Source: Gilvibacter sp. SZ-19 (GTDB taxonomy: Bacteria > Bacteroidota > Bacteroidia > Flavobacteriales > Flavobacteriaceae). From it: a stretch of 64,000 nt of DNA. Where the stretch lies: NCBI RefSeq assembly GCF_002163875.1, contig NZ_CP019333.1, positions 2,782,864 through 2,846,863 on the forward strand, given 5' to 3'. Positions within the stretch are counted from its first letter, which is position 1. The number at the start of each line of letters is the position of its first letter. Of the stretch, positions 54,151 through 63,730 are shown piece by piece. Both the position numbers and the translations under genes were made by a program. Under the pieces are notes generated by a model. It did not search any database and was not told the origin of the DNA. It saw only the letters and a program-made list of their open reading frames with translations.

Positions 54151-54940
54151 ACTGTTCTTTGGGGTCGCCATTTTTACGATACCGTATACGGTTTTTTCAA
54201 TATTTATGTATTTCATTCAAGACAATATCATGTTTCAGCCGCAGCCCCTGGCCTCGGACCATGTCTATCAGTTTGAATCCAAGTTTGAGGAATTCAACCT
54301 CTGGACTCCAGATAGTATAGCGCTGAATGCCCTTCATTTTAAAGTTCCTGAACCCAAAGGGGTGATTTTATACTACCACGGGAATGCGGGTAATTTAGAT
54401 CGCTGGGGAGGCATAGCTGAGCAGTATACACGCTACGGTTACGATGTTATAGTGATGGATTACCGCGGTTATGGAAAAAGCGGAGGCGAGCCCGCAGAGC
54501 CGAGTATGTATACCGATGCGCAACTTTTTTACGATCATGCTAAAGGGCAATATCCGGAGCAGAACATTACCGTATTCGGCCGTTCTTTAGGAACTAGTGT
54601 CTCAACCTTTTTGGCTGCGGAGAATAAACCCGGCCGCCTGATCTTAGAAACCCCGTTTTACAGCATAGAAGACATTGCCAATACGCGTTTTAGATATTTG
54701 CCCGTTCAATGGCTTATAAAATATGAGTTCCCCAGTTTTCAGTATGCCCCAGCCGTAGACTGCCCAACGCTGATCTTGCACGGTACCCGAGACGGAGTGG
54801 TTCCTTTCAGTTCTGGACAAAAATTATTTATGGAATTCAAACCGGCCTATGCCCATTTTGTCACCATAGAAGAAGGGCGGCATAACAATTTGGATGAGTT
54901 CGATAAATACCGCGCTTCCTTAGACCAATTCATTCGATGA
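54143..54940 (+). CDS. Alpha/beta hydrolase (copy 2), membrane-anchored
   Basis: 265 aa with an N-terminal TM helix (about 5-26) and an intact triad: Ser148 in FGRSLGTS, Asp217 in LHGTRDGVVPF and His247 in GRHNNL; the oxyanion region is YYHGNAGN. It resembles the ABHD/BEM46-type serine hydrolases of Bacteroidota. It is a tandem paralog of the preceding gene and overlaps its stop, so the two are translated together. Substrate unknown. Confidence 0.87.
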   Translation: MRKLFFGVAIFTIPYTVFSIFMYFIQDNIMFQPQPLASDHVYQFESKFEEFNLWTPDSIALNALHFKVPEPKGVILYYHGNAGNLDRWGGIAEQYTRYGYDVIVMDYRGYGKSGGEPAEPSMYTDAQLFYDHAKGQYPEQNITVFGRSLGTSVSTFLAAENKPGRLILETPFYSIEDIANTRFRYLPVQWLIKYEFPSFQYAPAVDCPTLILHGTRDGVVPFSSGQKLFMEFKPAYAHFVTIEEGRHNNLDEFDKYRASLDQFIR

Positions 54941-54980
54941 TTTAATTCACTTTCCTGCTTCGGGAATAGGGGGCAATTCT

Positions 54981-54988
54981 TATCTTTG
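54981..54988 (+). promoter_or_regulatory. -7 box TAtcTTTG for ychF
   Basis: Consensus -7 box 21 bases before ATG 55010; it overlaps an in-frame TTG at 54986 and so excludes it as a start. Confidence 0.6.
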
Positions 54989-55009
54989 CCGCCAAATCGA
55001 ATAGCGCTC

Positions 55010-56104
55010 ATGAAAGCCGGAATTGTAGGATTACCCAACGTAGGAAAATCAACACTATTTAATTGTTTGTCTAACGCGAAAGCGCAAAGTGCCAACTTTC
55101 CTTTCTGTACCATAGAACCTAACTTAGGGGTGGTGAACGTACCAGACACGAGATTGGAAGTATTAGAGAAACTCGTAAATCCGGAGCGTGTGGTTCCTGC
55201 CACTGTTGAGATCGTGGATATTGCAGGGCTTGTAAAAGGCGCTAGTAAGGGTGAAGGTTTGGGGAATCAATTCTTAGGGAACATTCGTGAGACCGATGCT
55301 ATTTTACATGTACTTCGCTGTTTTGACAATGACAATATTGTCCACGTTGACGGTTCGGTGGACCCAGTTAGAGACAAGGAAACCATAGACATCGAGCTGC
55401 AGCTAAAAGATCTAGAAACTGTAGAAAAGCGCTTGGACAAAGTAAAGCGCGCTGCCAAAACAGGGAATAAAGAAGCTCAAAAAGAAGAAGCAGCTTTGAA
55501 TTTGATCAAAGCAGGCTTGGAGGCTGGTAATTCTGTACGTGCTATAGACGTGCCAGAGGACGCCAGAGAGGCTTTTGTAGATCAACTACAACTCATTACC
55601 GACAAACCTGTAATGTATGTTTGTAATGTGGATGAGTCCAGTGCAGTTAGTGGTAACGCTTATGTAGAACAAGTGAAGGCCGCGGTAGCACAAGAAAACG
55701 CAGAGGTTTTGGTATTAGCCGTAGGAACTGAGGCAGATATCAACGAGCTGGAAGATTACGAAGAACGTCAAATGTTCTTGGACGATATCGGTTTGGAAGA
55801 GCCTGGAGCCTCCAAATTGATACGCGGAGCTTACAAACTACTTAACTTGCAGACCTATTTCACAGCAGGAGAAAAAGAGGTTCGTGCTTGGACTGTGCCA
55901 ATTGGAGCCACAGCACCACAAGCTGCGGGCGTTATTCACTCAGACTTTGAAAAAGGTTTTATTCGCGCAGAGGTAATTGCCTATGACGATTATGCCGAGC
56001 TAGGCTCCCGAGAAAAGGTCAAGGAAGCCGGTAAACTCGGAATAGAAGGTAAGGAATACATTGTTCAGGACGGAGATGTTATGCTGTTCCGTTTTAACGT
56101 CTAA
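55010..56104 (+). CDS. ychF: Redox-regulated ATPase/GTPase YchF
   Basis: An Obg-like P-loop NTPase of 364 aa that hydrolyses ATP in characterised members and associates with ribosomes. The start MKAGIVGLPNVGKST carries the G1 loop at the very N-terminus; DIAGLVKGASKGEG is G3; YVCNVDE replaces the NKxD base-recognition site, as expected for ATP-preferring YchF. The C-terminal TGS-like domain ends VQDGDVMLFRFNV. Its stop interlocks with the convergent gene. Confidence 0.95.
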   Translation: MKAGIVGLPNVGKSTLFNCLSNAKAQSANFPFCTIEPNLGVVNVPDTRLEVLEKLVNPERVVPATVEIVDIAGLVKGASKGEGLGNQFLGNIRETDAILHVLRCFDNDNIVHVDGSVDPVRDKETIDIELQLKDLETVEKRLDKVKRAAKTGNKEAQKEEAALNLIKAGLEAGNSVRAIDVPEDAREAFVDQLQLITDKPVMYVCNVDESSAVSGNAYVEQVKAAVAQENAEVLVLAVGTEADINELEDYEERQMFLDDIGLEEPGASKLIRGAYKLLNLQTYFTAGEKEVRAWTVPIGATAPQAAGVIHSDFEKGFIRAEVIAYDDYAELGSREKVKEAGKLGIEGKEYIVQDGDVMLFRFNV

Positions 56105-56703
56105 CGATTCTCATACATAGACACATAGCGGGTTTCTCCAAGTTTTTTCATTTTACGTACTCCAAGGGCATCCAATTGTTCATTGGTATTGGCTATCCAC
56201 GCAGGTGCCAAACAATGCTGAGGCGACAGCGCCAAGGCTTTTTCGAACATTTTTAGTGCTCGCCGGTATTGTCCAGAATAAAAGAACTCTCTACCAAAGA
56301 TCATGTATTGCTCTGCTTTAACATCTTTTGATTGCACATAAGGATCTTCAGATACCTCTTCCAGATCTGTTTGGTTTTTAGAAAACTGTTTAGCGGCAAC
56401 AGGAGCAGCGTGAGACTCTGGCTTGTGGTAACTGCCAAAGCTGCTGAATATAAATAGCAAAGCGGCAAAGATCAGCAAAAGGACAATTGCAGTTTCTACA
56501 CGTCTTCTGCGACGTAGCTTTCTACCAACTCGTTTTATTTCTGAGGCGCTCCATGTTGTGAGCTTTTTGTTTTCGGATTCATCTCTGCGGATGTCCTTGT
56601 CTTTCAGGCCCATAATAGTGCGCTTGCTCTTAAAACGGCTGGAGCGTTTTTTAAGCAGCTTACGGTTGTTTCTCAATATGGTATTTGCGCCACCTGAATG
56701 CAT
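56101..56703 (-). CDS. Membrane protein with TPR-like C-terminal segment, 200 aa
   Basis: An N-terminal basic region (rich in Arg/Lys, about 10-75) is followed by one transmembrane helix (about 70-92) and a C-terminal segment with one or two TPR-like helices (AEQYMIFGREFFYSGQYRRALKMFEKALAL). The start may instead be ATG 56613 (MGLKDKDIRRDES). Not a recognised family. It may anchor a periplasmic or cytoplasmic TPR complex. Confidence 0.65.
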   Translation of the reverse strand: MHSGGANTILRNNRKLLKKRSSRFKSKRTIMGLKDKDIRRDESENKKLTTWSASEIKRVGRKLRRRRRVETAIVLLLIFAALLFIFSSFGSYHKPESHAAPVAAKQFSKNQTDLEEVSEDPYVQSKDVKAEQYMIFGREFFYSGQYRRALKMFEKALALSPQHCLAPAWIANTNEQLDALGVRKMKKLGETRYVSMYENR

Positions 56704-56905
56704 GATAAGAGGAAAGGGTTTACGGTATTAGTCGCAAAAAAGCTCAAAATGTTAATAAAACCTTAAAGGATCCGAATGAAAATCCGCTTAAGCCCTGTAT
56801 TTCTTAACAATTTCAGGAGTCTTATTGTTAATTACTTTAGGCAATTCTGGTTTTAAAAAAGTAGTCGAAATCCTATATTAGCAGGCATACTCCCACAACA
56901 GATTA
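56704..56905. other. Intergenic region before parE
   Basis: 202 bases, AT-rich, between divergent genes. I see a TATATTAG element about 30 bases before parE, but no consensus -7 box, hairpin or repeat. Confidence 0.4.
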
Positions 56906-58759
56906 ATGGCAAAAGAAGCACAATATACCGAGGATAATATACGCTCGCTGGATTGGAAGGAACACATCCGCATGCGTCCCGGAATGTACATCGGGAAGCT
57001 GGGAGATGGTTCTTCTCCAGACGATGGTATATACATCTTACTCAAAGAGGTAATAGACAACTGTATCGATGAATTCGTCATGGGCGCGGGTAAGACCATC
57101 GAGATCCGCATCAAAGACAAAGAAGTCCACGTACGCGACTACGGCCGTGGAATACCTTTGGGCAAAGTAGTGGATGTGGTGTCCAAAATGAATACTGGAG
57201 GTAAATACGACTCCAGAGCCTTTAAAAAATCTGTAGGTTTGAACGGGGTAGGTACCAAAGCCGTAAATGCGCTATCTACTAGTTTTCGTGTCGAGTCTGT
57301 TAGAGACCAGCAGATCAAAGCCGCCACTTTTGCATACGGCGAGTTGGTAGAAGACCTACCTGTGGAAGACACTTCCCGCAGGAAAGGTACCAAGGTGAGT
57401 TTTGTGCCCGATCCGGAGATCTTTAAGAATTACAAGTACCGTTCGGAGTATGTGGCCAAGATGCTCAAGAACTATGTGTATCTCAACCCTGGGCTTACCA
57501 TTGATTTTAATGGAGAAAAGTATCATTCTGCCAATGGTCTAAAGGATCTGTTGGAGGATAATATGAACAAGGAGGATATGCTGTATCCTATCATCCATTT
57601 ACGCGGTGATGATATTGAAATAGCAATAACCCATTCCAAAACACAGTATAGTGAAGAGTATCACTCCTTTGTCAACGGGCAGAATACTACCCAAGGAGGG
57701 ACGCACCAAGCTGCTTTTCGTGAGGCCGTTGTAAAAACTGTTCGTGAGTTCTACGGCAAGAACTATGACGCCAGTGATATTCGCAAGTCTATAGTAGCAG
57801 CCATTAGCGTTAAAGTGATGGAGCCTGTTTTTGAGTCGCAGACCAAGACCAAGTTAGGTTCCACAGAAATGGGAGACGGTTTGCCTACTGTAAGAACGTA
57901 TATCAACGATTTTGTCAAAACTCAAGTTGACAACTTCTTGCACAAGAATCCAGAGACAGCAGAAAAGCTGCAACGCAAGATCATGCAAGCCGAACGCGAG
58001 CGCAAGGAACTTTCCGGTATTCGCAAATTGGCTAAGGAGCGTGCTAAAAAAGCGAGTCTTCACAACAAAAAACTTCGCGACTGCCGTGTGCATTTAGGTG
58101 ATATGAAGAACGATCGCCGTTTGGAGTCTACGCTATTTATAACGGAGGGAGATTCTGCAAGTGGTAGTATTACTAAGAGTCGTGATGTGAACACCCAAGC
58201 GGTATTCTCACTTAGAGGAAAGCCTCTGAACTCTTATGGGATGAGCAAGAAGATCGTTTACGAGAACGAAGAGTTCAACCTCTTGCAAGCGGCACTCAAC
58301 ATAGAAGAGTCACTAGAAGACTTAAGATACAATAACATTGTAATAGCTACGGATGCCGATGTGGATGGGATGCACATTCGTTTGCTACTTATCACTTTCT
58401 TTTTGCAGTTCTTTCCAGAACTTATCAAAGAAGGGCATCTTTACATTCTACAAACCCCACTGTTTAGAGTGCGAAACAAAAAAGAGACCATCTATTGTTA
58501 TTCGGAACAGGAGCGAATAGACGCCATAGAAAAACTCAAGCCCAAGCCAGAGATCACCCGATTCAAGGGATTGGGCGAGATATCTCCGGATGAGTTCAAG
58601 CATTTTATAGGCAATGATATTCGTTTAGATCCTGTGATGCTAGACAAGGCCATGTCCATCGAGTCTCTGCTGAATTTCTATATGGGCAAGAATACCCCGG
58701 ACCGACAAGAATTTATTATCAATAACCTAAAGGTTGAATTGGACCGTGTAGAGGACTAG
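56906..58759 (+). CDS. parE: DNA topoisomerase IV subunit B
   Basis: 617 aa, the ATPase subunit that drives strand passage for chromosome decatenation. GHKL ATP-binding motifs [15 protein letters not shown] and [13 protein letters not shown] are present, and TOPRIM motifs are EGDSASG and [10 protein letters not shown]. It is shorter than GyrB (no ~170-residue C-terminal insert). It pairs with the A subunit 24 bases downstream. Confidence 0.93.
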   Translation: MAKEAQYTEDNIRSLDWKEHIRMRPGMYIGKLGDGSSPDDGIYILLKEVIDNCIDEFVMGAGKTIEIRIKDKEVHVRDYGRGIPLGKVVDVVSKMNTGGKYDSRAFKKSVGLNGVGTKAVNALSTSFRVESVRDQQIKAATFAYGELVEDLPVEDTSRRKGTKVSFVPDPEIFKNYKYRSEYVAKMLKNYVYLNPGLTIDFNGEKYHSANGLKDLLEDNMNKEDMLYPIIHLRGDDIEIAITHSKTQYSEEYHSFVNGQNTTQGGTHQAAFREAVVKTVREFYGKNYDASDIRKSIVAAISVKVMEPVFESQTKTKLGSTEMGDGLPTVRTYINDFVKTQVDNFLHKNPETAEKLQRKIMQAERERKELSGIRKLAKERAKKASLHNKKLRDCRVHLGDMKNDRRLESTLFITEGDSASGSITKSRDVNTQAVFSLRGKPLNSYGMSKKIVYENEEFNLLQAALNIEESLEDLRYNNIVIATDADVDGMHIRLLLITFFLQFFPELIKEGHLYILQTPLFRVRNKKETIYCYSEQERIDAIEKLKPKPEITRFKGLGEISPDEFKHFIGNDIRLDPVMLDKAMSIESLLNFYMGKNTPDRQEFIINNLKVELDRVED

Positions 58760-58783
58760 AGCCTTAACACGCGTAGACAGACT

Positions 58784-61447
58784 ATGAGCGATCAAACTCC
58801 TTTGAATTCAGACGAATTAAACCCAGAAGATTCTCAAGATACCATCACCAAGGTAACAGGAATGTACCAGGATTGGTTCTTGGATTACGCCTCTTATGTG
58901 ATCTTAGAACGCGCGGTTCCTGCCATTGAAGATGGTTTTAAACCTGTGCAGCGTCGGATCATGCATTCCTTAAAAGATCTGGATGATGGCCGCTACAACA
59001 AAGTAGCCAATATTGTTGGGCATACCATGCAGTACCACCCGCACGGGGATGCGTCTATAGCGGATGCTATGGTACAAATAGGTCAGAAGGACCTGCTTAT
59101 TGACACGCAAGGTAACTGGGGAAACATACTTACTGGAGATAGGGCAGCGGCTTCTCGTTATATCGAGGCCAGATTGTCTAAGTTCGCTTTAGATGTTGTC
59201 TATAACCCAAAGACCACGGATTGGCAATCCTCTTACGACGGCCGAAAGAAAGAGCCGATCCACCTTCCTGTAAAATTTCCATTGCTGTTGGCCCAGGGAG
59301 CAGAAGGGATTGCAGTTGGGCTCTCAACCAAGATCATGCCGCACAACTTTGTAGAGCTTATCGATGCTTCTATAAAACACTTGCAAGGTAAACGCTTTAC
59401 GATCCTCCCAGATTTTCCAACGGGCGGAATCGCTGATTTTACAAACTATAACGACGGTTTACGCGGAGGTAAGATCCGCAGTAGAGCGCGTATCAGCCAA
59501 TACGATAAGAATACACTTGTCATTACCGAAATCCCGTTTGGTACTACGACGAGCTCGCTTATCGATTCGATCTTAAAGGCTAACGATAAAGGCAAGATCA
59601 AGATCAAGAAGATCGAAGACAACACTGCCGCAGACGTGGAAATCTTGGTGCATCTACCAAGTGGTATTTCTCCAGATAAGACCATTGATGCCTTGTATGC
59701 CTTTACCAATTGCGAGACTTCTATTTCGCCTTTAGGCTGTGTGATTGAAGACAACAAACCACTCTTTATAGGCGTCTCTGAAATGCTCAGAAGTTCAACG
59801 GACCGCACTGTAGAGCTGCTTAAAAGTGAATTGGAGATTCAATTAGGAGAATTAGAAGAGCAGTGGCATTTTGCCTCCTTGGAGCGCATCTTCATTGAAA
59901 ATCGTATTTATCGCGACATAGAGGAAGAAGAAACCTGGGATGGCGTTATCAGTGCTATCGACAAGGGGCTTAAGCCGCATATCAAACATTTGAAGCGCGC
60001 AGTTACTTCAGAGGATATTACGCGTTTGACAGAGATTCGAATTAAAAGAATTTCCAAATTTGATATAGACAAGGCTCAACAAAAGATAGAGGCCTTAGAA
60101 GAGCAGATCGCAGCGGTGAAACACCATCTTGCACATCTGATCGAATATGCGATAGATTATTTTAAGCGACTAAAGAAAACCTATGCGGCGGGCAAGGAGC
60201 GCAAAACTGAGATCCGTGTCTTTGAAGATATAGAAGCAACCAAGGTAGTTATTCGCAACACCAAACTGTACGTCAATAGAGAAGAAGGTTTTATCGGTAC
60301 GTCCTTGCGCCGAGACGAGTACGTTACCGACTGTTCTGATATAGATGACATCATCGTCTTTACCCAAGACGGTCAAATGATGGTGACCAAGGTAGACAAC
60401 AAGACCTTTGTCGGCAAAGGGATCATTCATGTCGCTGTGTTTAAAAAGAAAGACAAGCGCACTATCTACAACATGATTTATAAAGACGGGACTCGTGGAG
60501 CAACTTATGTCAAGCGATTTGCCGTTACTGCAATAACAAGAGACAAGCACTACGATCTTACTGCGGGCAATAAAGGCAGTAAAGTACTGTATTTTACAGC
60601 GAATCCCAATGGAGAAGCAGAGCTAGTTACCGTGCTTTTACGCCAATCCGGCAGTATAAAGAAACTCAAATTCGATCTGGATTTTGCCGATCAGCTGGTA
60701 AAGGGCCGCAATTCCAAAGGAAATATTGTGACCAAGTATCCTGTAAAGCGCATTGAGCTTAAGGAAAAGGGCTTGTCTACACTTAAGCCTCGTAAGATCT
60801 GGTTTGACGATACCGTACAACGCCTAAATGTAGATGGCCGTGGAGATTTCTTGGGCGATTTTAGAAGTGAAGATCGCTTGCTTATCATCAATCAGTCCGG
60901 TATGGTCAAAACGGTCATTCCAGAGATGACCTTGCATTTTGACAGCGATATGATCGTACTGGAGAAATGGGATCCGAAGAAACCGCTCACAGCTATATAC
61001 TGGGAGGGAAGCAAGGAACTCTATTACGTAAAACGCTTCTTGATAGAAAACCCAGACAAAGAAGAGAGCATAATAGGTGACCACAGTGATTCTCAATTGG
61101 AATGCATCTTTACAGACTATCGCCCGCAAGCCGAGGTTGTTTTCGCCAAGAAGCGTGGTAAGGACAGAAAAGAGAATCTAGTGATCGATCTGGAAGAGTT
61201 TATAGCGGTCAAGGGAATCAGTGCTATGGGCAACCAGCTCACCAAAGACAAGGTATTAGAGATCAACGCAATGGAACCATTGCCATATGAGGCTCCAGAA
61301 GCCTTACCAGCAGAGGATATGGAAGTTGTGGACGAACAAGACGTAAGTCCTGCTCAACAGGCCGTAGATGACTCAAAAGCTACAGATACGGCTGCGGAAG
61401 ACGCTAAAGACGATTCTGGAGAAGAAGGGCAGACTACTTTGTTCTAG
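58784..61447 (+). CDS. parC: DNA topoisomerase IV subunit A
   Basis: 887 aa, the DNA-cleaving subunit. The winged-helix breakage domain has catalytic Tyr126 in AAASRYIEAR, and the gyrase/topo IV quinolone region HPHGDASIADAMVQ has Ser91 and Asp94-like positions. A coiled coil (about 410-460) and a C-terminal beta-pinwheel follow, then an acidic Gln/Asp-rich tail. It overlaps the convergent lipoprotein gene by 14 bases. Confidence 0.93.
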   Translation: MSDQTPLNSDELNPEDSQDTITKVTGMYQDWFLDYASYVILERAVPAIEDGFKPVQRRIMHSLKDLDDGRYNKVANIVGHTMQYHPHGDASIADAMVQIGQKDLLIDTQGNWGNILTGDRAAASRYIEARLSKFALDVVYNPKTTDWQSSYDGRKKEPIHLPVKFPLLLAQGAEGIAVGLSTKIMPHNFVELIDASIKHLQGKRFTILPDFPTGGIADFTNYNDGLRGGKIRSRARISQYDKNTLVITEIPFGTTTSSLIDSILKANDKGKIKIKKIEDNTAADVEILVHLPSGISPDKTIDALYAFTNCETSISPLGCVIEDNKPLFIGVSEMLRSSTDRTVELLKSELEIQLGELEEQWHFASLERIFIENRIYRDIEEEETWDGVISAIDKGLKPHIKHLKRAVTSEDITRLTEIRIKRISKFDIDKAQQKIEALEEQIAAVKHHLAHLIEYAIDYFKRLKKTYAAGKERKTEIRVFEDIEATKVVIRNTKLYVNREEGFIGTSLRRDEYVTDCSDIDDIIVFTQDGQMMVTKVDNKTFVGKGIIHVAVFKKKDKRTIYNMIYKDGTRGATYVKRFAVTAITRDKHYDLTAGNKGSKVLYFTANPNGEAELVTVLLRQSGSIKKLKFDLDFADQLVKGRNSKGNIVTKYPVKRIELKEKGLSTLKPRKIWFDDTVQRLNVDGRGDFLGDFRSEDRLLIINQSGMVKTVIPEMTLHFDSDMIVLEKWDPKKPLTAIYWEGSKELYYVKRFLIENPDKEESIIGDHSDSQLECIFTDYRPQAEVVFAKKRGKDRKENLVIDLEEFIAVKGISAMGNQLTKDKVLEINAMEPLPYEAPEALPAEDMEVVDEQDVSPAQQAVDDSKATDTAAEDAKDDSGEEGQTTLF

Positions 61448-61847
61448 TAGTGGCTTCGCTGACTTTCGTGGCAGTGCCTTGGCGAACGTAACGTTTGCTG
61501 GCCTTATTCTTTTTAATCACCATTGCATATTCGAAGGTGTAATTACTTCCTTCTGTTTTTAAGATCTTAAAGTGGACCGGGCGTTCTTCGGCTTGATTCT
61601 TAGGACGTAAATTCTTCATCACGTACTCACAGTCGTTGATCCAACGTATACTAAAGGTATCTATCTTTTCGTCATAATAATCGATCTCGATAGTATCGTT
61701 ACGTACAAAGGTGGTCTGCTTGAGCTCCCCATTAACAAACTCCTCAAAAGTAAAGGTACCTGTTTTGAAGTCGGCACAATTGCGCTCCGGCTCCTGACAA
61801 GCAATTAGACTTAAAAATATAGTAGCGAGTAGCAGTATTTTTTTCAC
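61434..61847 (-). CDS. Predicted lipoprotein, 137 aa, GTG start
   Basis: Starts at GTG 61847 (V/M-KKILLLATIFLSLIA-Cys), a clear lipobox; longer in-frame extensions overlap the XRE gene and lack a signal. The domain has NCADFKTGTFTFEEF and a basic C-terminus with KKNKASKRYVRQG. It follows the XRE regulator by 25 bases, so both are likely on one transcript. No family recognised. Confidence 0.75.
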   Translation of the reverse strand: MKKILLLATIFLSLIACQEPERNCADFKTGTFTFEEFVNGELKQTTFVRNDTIEIDYYDEKIDTFSIRWINDCEYVMKNLRPKNQAEERPVHFKILKTEGSNYTFEYAMVIKKNKASKRYVRQGTATKVSEATTRTK

Positions 61848-61872
61848 TTTACAAATTTCGTGAAAATGCCGC

Positions 61873-62256
61873 TTAATTGGGTCGGTATTTCTTAAAACTT
61901 CCGTCTTTGTAAAAGATGATGATCTGTTCAATTGAAGAATCGTTAACCATTTGTTGCTCTTGCTTTTTCTCTGGCTCAATTTTGGTTTGTTCAATTTCAG
62001 GCGTTTCCTCTGTATAAGTAGTTGCGCCCGCTTTTGGAAATTCGCCTTTTCCATTGAGCAGCCAATAGAGTTCAACTTCCTCAAAAGACTCGACCACCTT
62101 TATCACAAAATCCAAACTGGGTTTATTTCGTCCGGAAAGTAGGTGAGAGATACTAGATCTGTTCACACCAATAGTCTCTGCAAATGCTGCCGAGCTAAGA
62201 CCGTAATAGTCCATGATCTGCTTTAAACGCTTAGAAAAGGCTTCTGTGTTTACCAT
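61873..62256 (-). CDS. XRE-family transcriptional regulator
   Basis: 127 aa. The N-terminal helix-turn-helix (about 6-62, RLKQIMDYYGLSSAAFAETIGVNRSSISHLLSGRNKP) is a standard XRE domain. After a charged linker it ends in a short segment, EQIIIFYKDGSFKKYRPN. Its promoter overlaps a TTACA-NN-TGTAA dyad, and three more dyads lie in the divergent region, so autorepression and control of the M14 carboxypeptidase gene are likely. Confidence 0.87.
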   Translation of the reverse strand: MVNTEAFSKRLKQIMDYYGLSSAAFAETIGVNRSSISHLLSGRNKPSLDFVIKVVESFEEVELYWLLNGKGEFPKAGATTYTEETPEIEQTKIEPEKKQEQQMVNDSSIEQIIIFYKDGSFKKYRPN

Positions 62257-62269
62257 TAGAACAAAGTGT

Positions 62270-62283
62270 GTTACAAATGTAAC
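62270..62283. promoter_or_regulatory. Operator dyad 1, overlapping the XRE -7 box
   Basis: GTTACAAATGTAAC, read on the minus strand as GTTACATTTGTAAC. It contains TAcaTTTG, the -7 box for the XRE gene (ATG 62256, 18 bases away), so a bound protein would block that promoter. Confidence 0.6.
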
Positions 62284-62450
62284 GCAATAAGGGTTATGAG
62301 GCTACAGTTTTAACAAAAACAGAAGTATTTAATCTAAACTAACAGTACACATAAAATATATTAAAGTATTGAAAGTAAGATATATATAGGTTACATATAC
62401 TTTAATAATTATTTTTCTCTATGATACAGTCTCACACGGCATTGATGTGT

Positions 62451-62462
62451 TTACATGTGTAA
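62451..62462. promoter_or_regulatory. Operator dyad 2
   Basis: TTACA-TG-TGTAA, perfect 5-bp arms. The second of four copies in this intergenic region. Confidence 0.55.
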
Positions 62463-62484
62463 CTAATTTCATTAAACTATTTGT

Positions 62485-62496
62485 TTACAATTGTAA
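62485..62496. promoter_or_regulatory. Operator dyad 3
   Basis: TTACA-AT-TGTAA, a perfect palindrome, 34 bases after dyad 2. Confidence 0.55.
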
Positions 62497-62508
62497 ATTA
62501 TTGATTGT

Positions 62509-62520
62509 TTACATTTGTAA
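62509..62520. promoter_or_regulatory. Operator dyad 4, overlapping the carboxypeptidase -7 box
   Basis: TTACATTTGTAA, identical to dyad 1 read on the minus strand. It embeds TAcaTTTG at 62510-62517 as a -7 box for the GTG at 62541. Confidence 0.6.
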
Positions 62521-62540
62521 CAACATAGTTTGTCTCTAAA

Positions 62541-63644
62541 GTGAACCTAACCCATCGTTACCTACCATTACGTACCATTACGCCAGTTTTAAATCGCTTA
62601 GCCGCTTCAGATCTTTTTACTTTAAAAGACCTAGGGCTCTCTGTGGAGAACAGACCCATAAAGGCTCTTAGATTTGGGCGTGGTGATTTTAAAGTACTTT
62701 GTTGGTCTCAAATGCACGGTAATGAATCGACCACCACAAAAGCATTATTAAATTACTTCTTAGCGCTCGAGTCTGATCCAAAAGCTACACAGTTATTTAA
62801 GAGTTTGACGATACTTGCGATTCCTATGCTTAACCCTGACGGTTCGGAACGTTTTACACGCGAGAATGCCCACGAGGTCGATCTGAATCGCGACGCTCAG
62901 GCCCTGACGCAGCCAGAAAGCAAGATCTTGGCAGATGTTTTCACTGCGTTTAAACCAAACCTCTGTTTGAATTTACACGGACAGCGCAGTATCTATGGCC
63001 TAACTGGGACAGAGAATCCTGCGGTTTTGTCTTTTTTGGCGCCTGCGGCCGATGCGGATAGAACAATTACCCCAGCGCGACTAAAAGCGATGGCTCTAAT
63101 TAATCGCATTACCAATAAGTTGCACGAGGATCTAGGCAAACAAATTGGCCGCTATGATGATAGCTTTAACCTAGACTGTGTAGGCGACACCTTTACTTCT
63201 AGTGGCGTGCCTACCATTTTATTCGAAGCGGGTCAATACCTCCTGGATTATCAGCGCAATAACACTGCAGCCCTTATTCAACGCGCATACAAGGTCTTGT
63301 TCGATAGTTTGCTTGTGCAAGATGAGCTGCCCCCAGCGGATAAAATATTATCGGCTTATCTGGAATTGCCGGAGAACACTGTCAACTACTGCGATATCAT
63401 AGTAAAAGGCGGTTTGCCAGAATCTTCCGGACAGCATAAAGACCTGCAGTTTCAATACCAAGAAGTTGTTGAAAACGATCGTTTGCGATTTATACCGCAG
63501 CTATTACCCAAGGAGGAAACTCCTAGGCTTTATGCCCATCGCTATATTGATGGTTCTGAACTAAGTACTTTACTCAAACGTTTGAATAGAGACAGTTGGC
63601 CCTCATTTATTGACGATTATGTACAAAAAAAGTACAGTCTTTAA
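62541..63644 (+). CDS. M14-family zinc carboxypeptidase
   Basis: 367 aa, GTG start at 62541 chosen because no earlier in-frame ATG is possible and the -7 box is 24 bases upstream. Zinc ligands His59 and Glu62 (MHGNEST) and His146 (LCLNLHGQ) are in place, with Arg117 (NRDAQ) binding substrate and Glu229 (ILFEAGQY) as general base. No signal peptide, so cytoplasmic; murein-peptide or amino-acid-ester cleavage are both possible. Confidence 0.88.
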   Translation: MNLTHRYLPLRTITPVLNRLAASDLFTLKDLGLSVENRPIKALRFGRGDFKVLCWSQMHGNESTTTKALLNYFLALESDPKATQLFKSLTILAIPMLNPDGSERFTRENAHEVDLNRDAQALTQPESKILADVFTAFKPNLCLNLHGQRSIYGLTGTENPAVLSFLAPAADADRTITPARLKAMALINRITNKLHEDLGKQIGRYDDSFNLDCVGDTFTSSGVPTILFEAGQYLLDYQRNNTAALIQRAYKVLFDSLLVQDELPPADKILSAYLELPENTVNYCDIIVKGGLPESSGQHKDLQFQYQEVVENDRLRFIPQLLPKEETPRLYAHRYIDGSELSTLLKRLNRDSWPSFIDDYVQKKYSL

Positions 63645-63685
63645 AAATTCTTCAATAAAATCTGTGATTTTGCCTATTTTTCTCA

Positions 63686-63693
63686 TAATTTTG
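63686..63693 (+). promoter_or_regulatory. -7 box TAatTTTG for the Lrp/AsnC gene
   Basis: Consensus -7 box 37 bases before ATG 63731. Confidence 0.5.
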
Positions 63694-63730
63694 CAATGAG
63701 ATTGTTGTTTAACACCTATCAGTTGCTATT

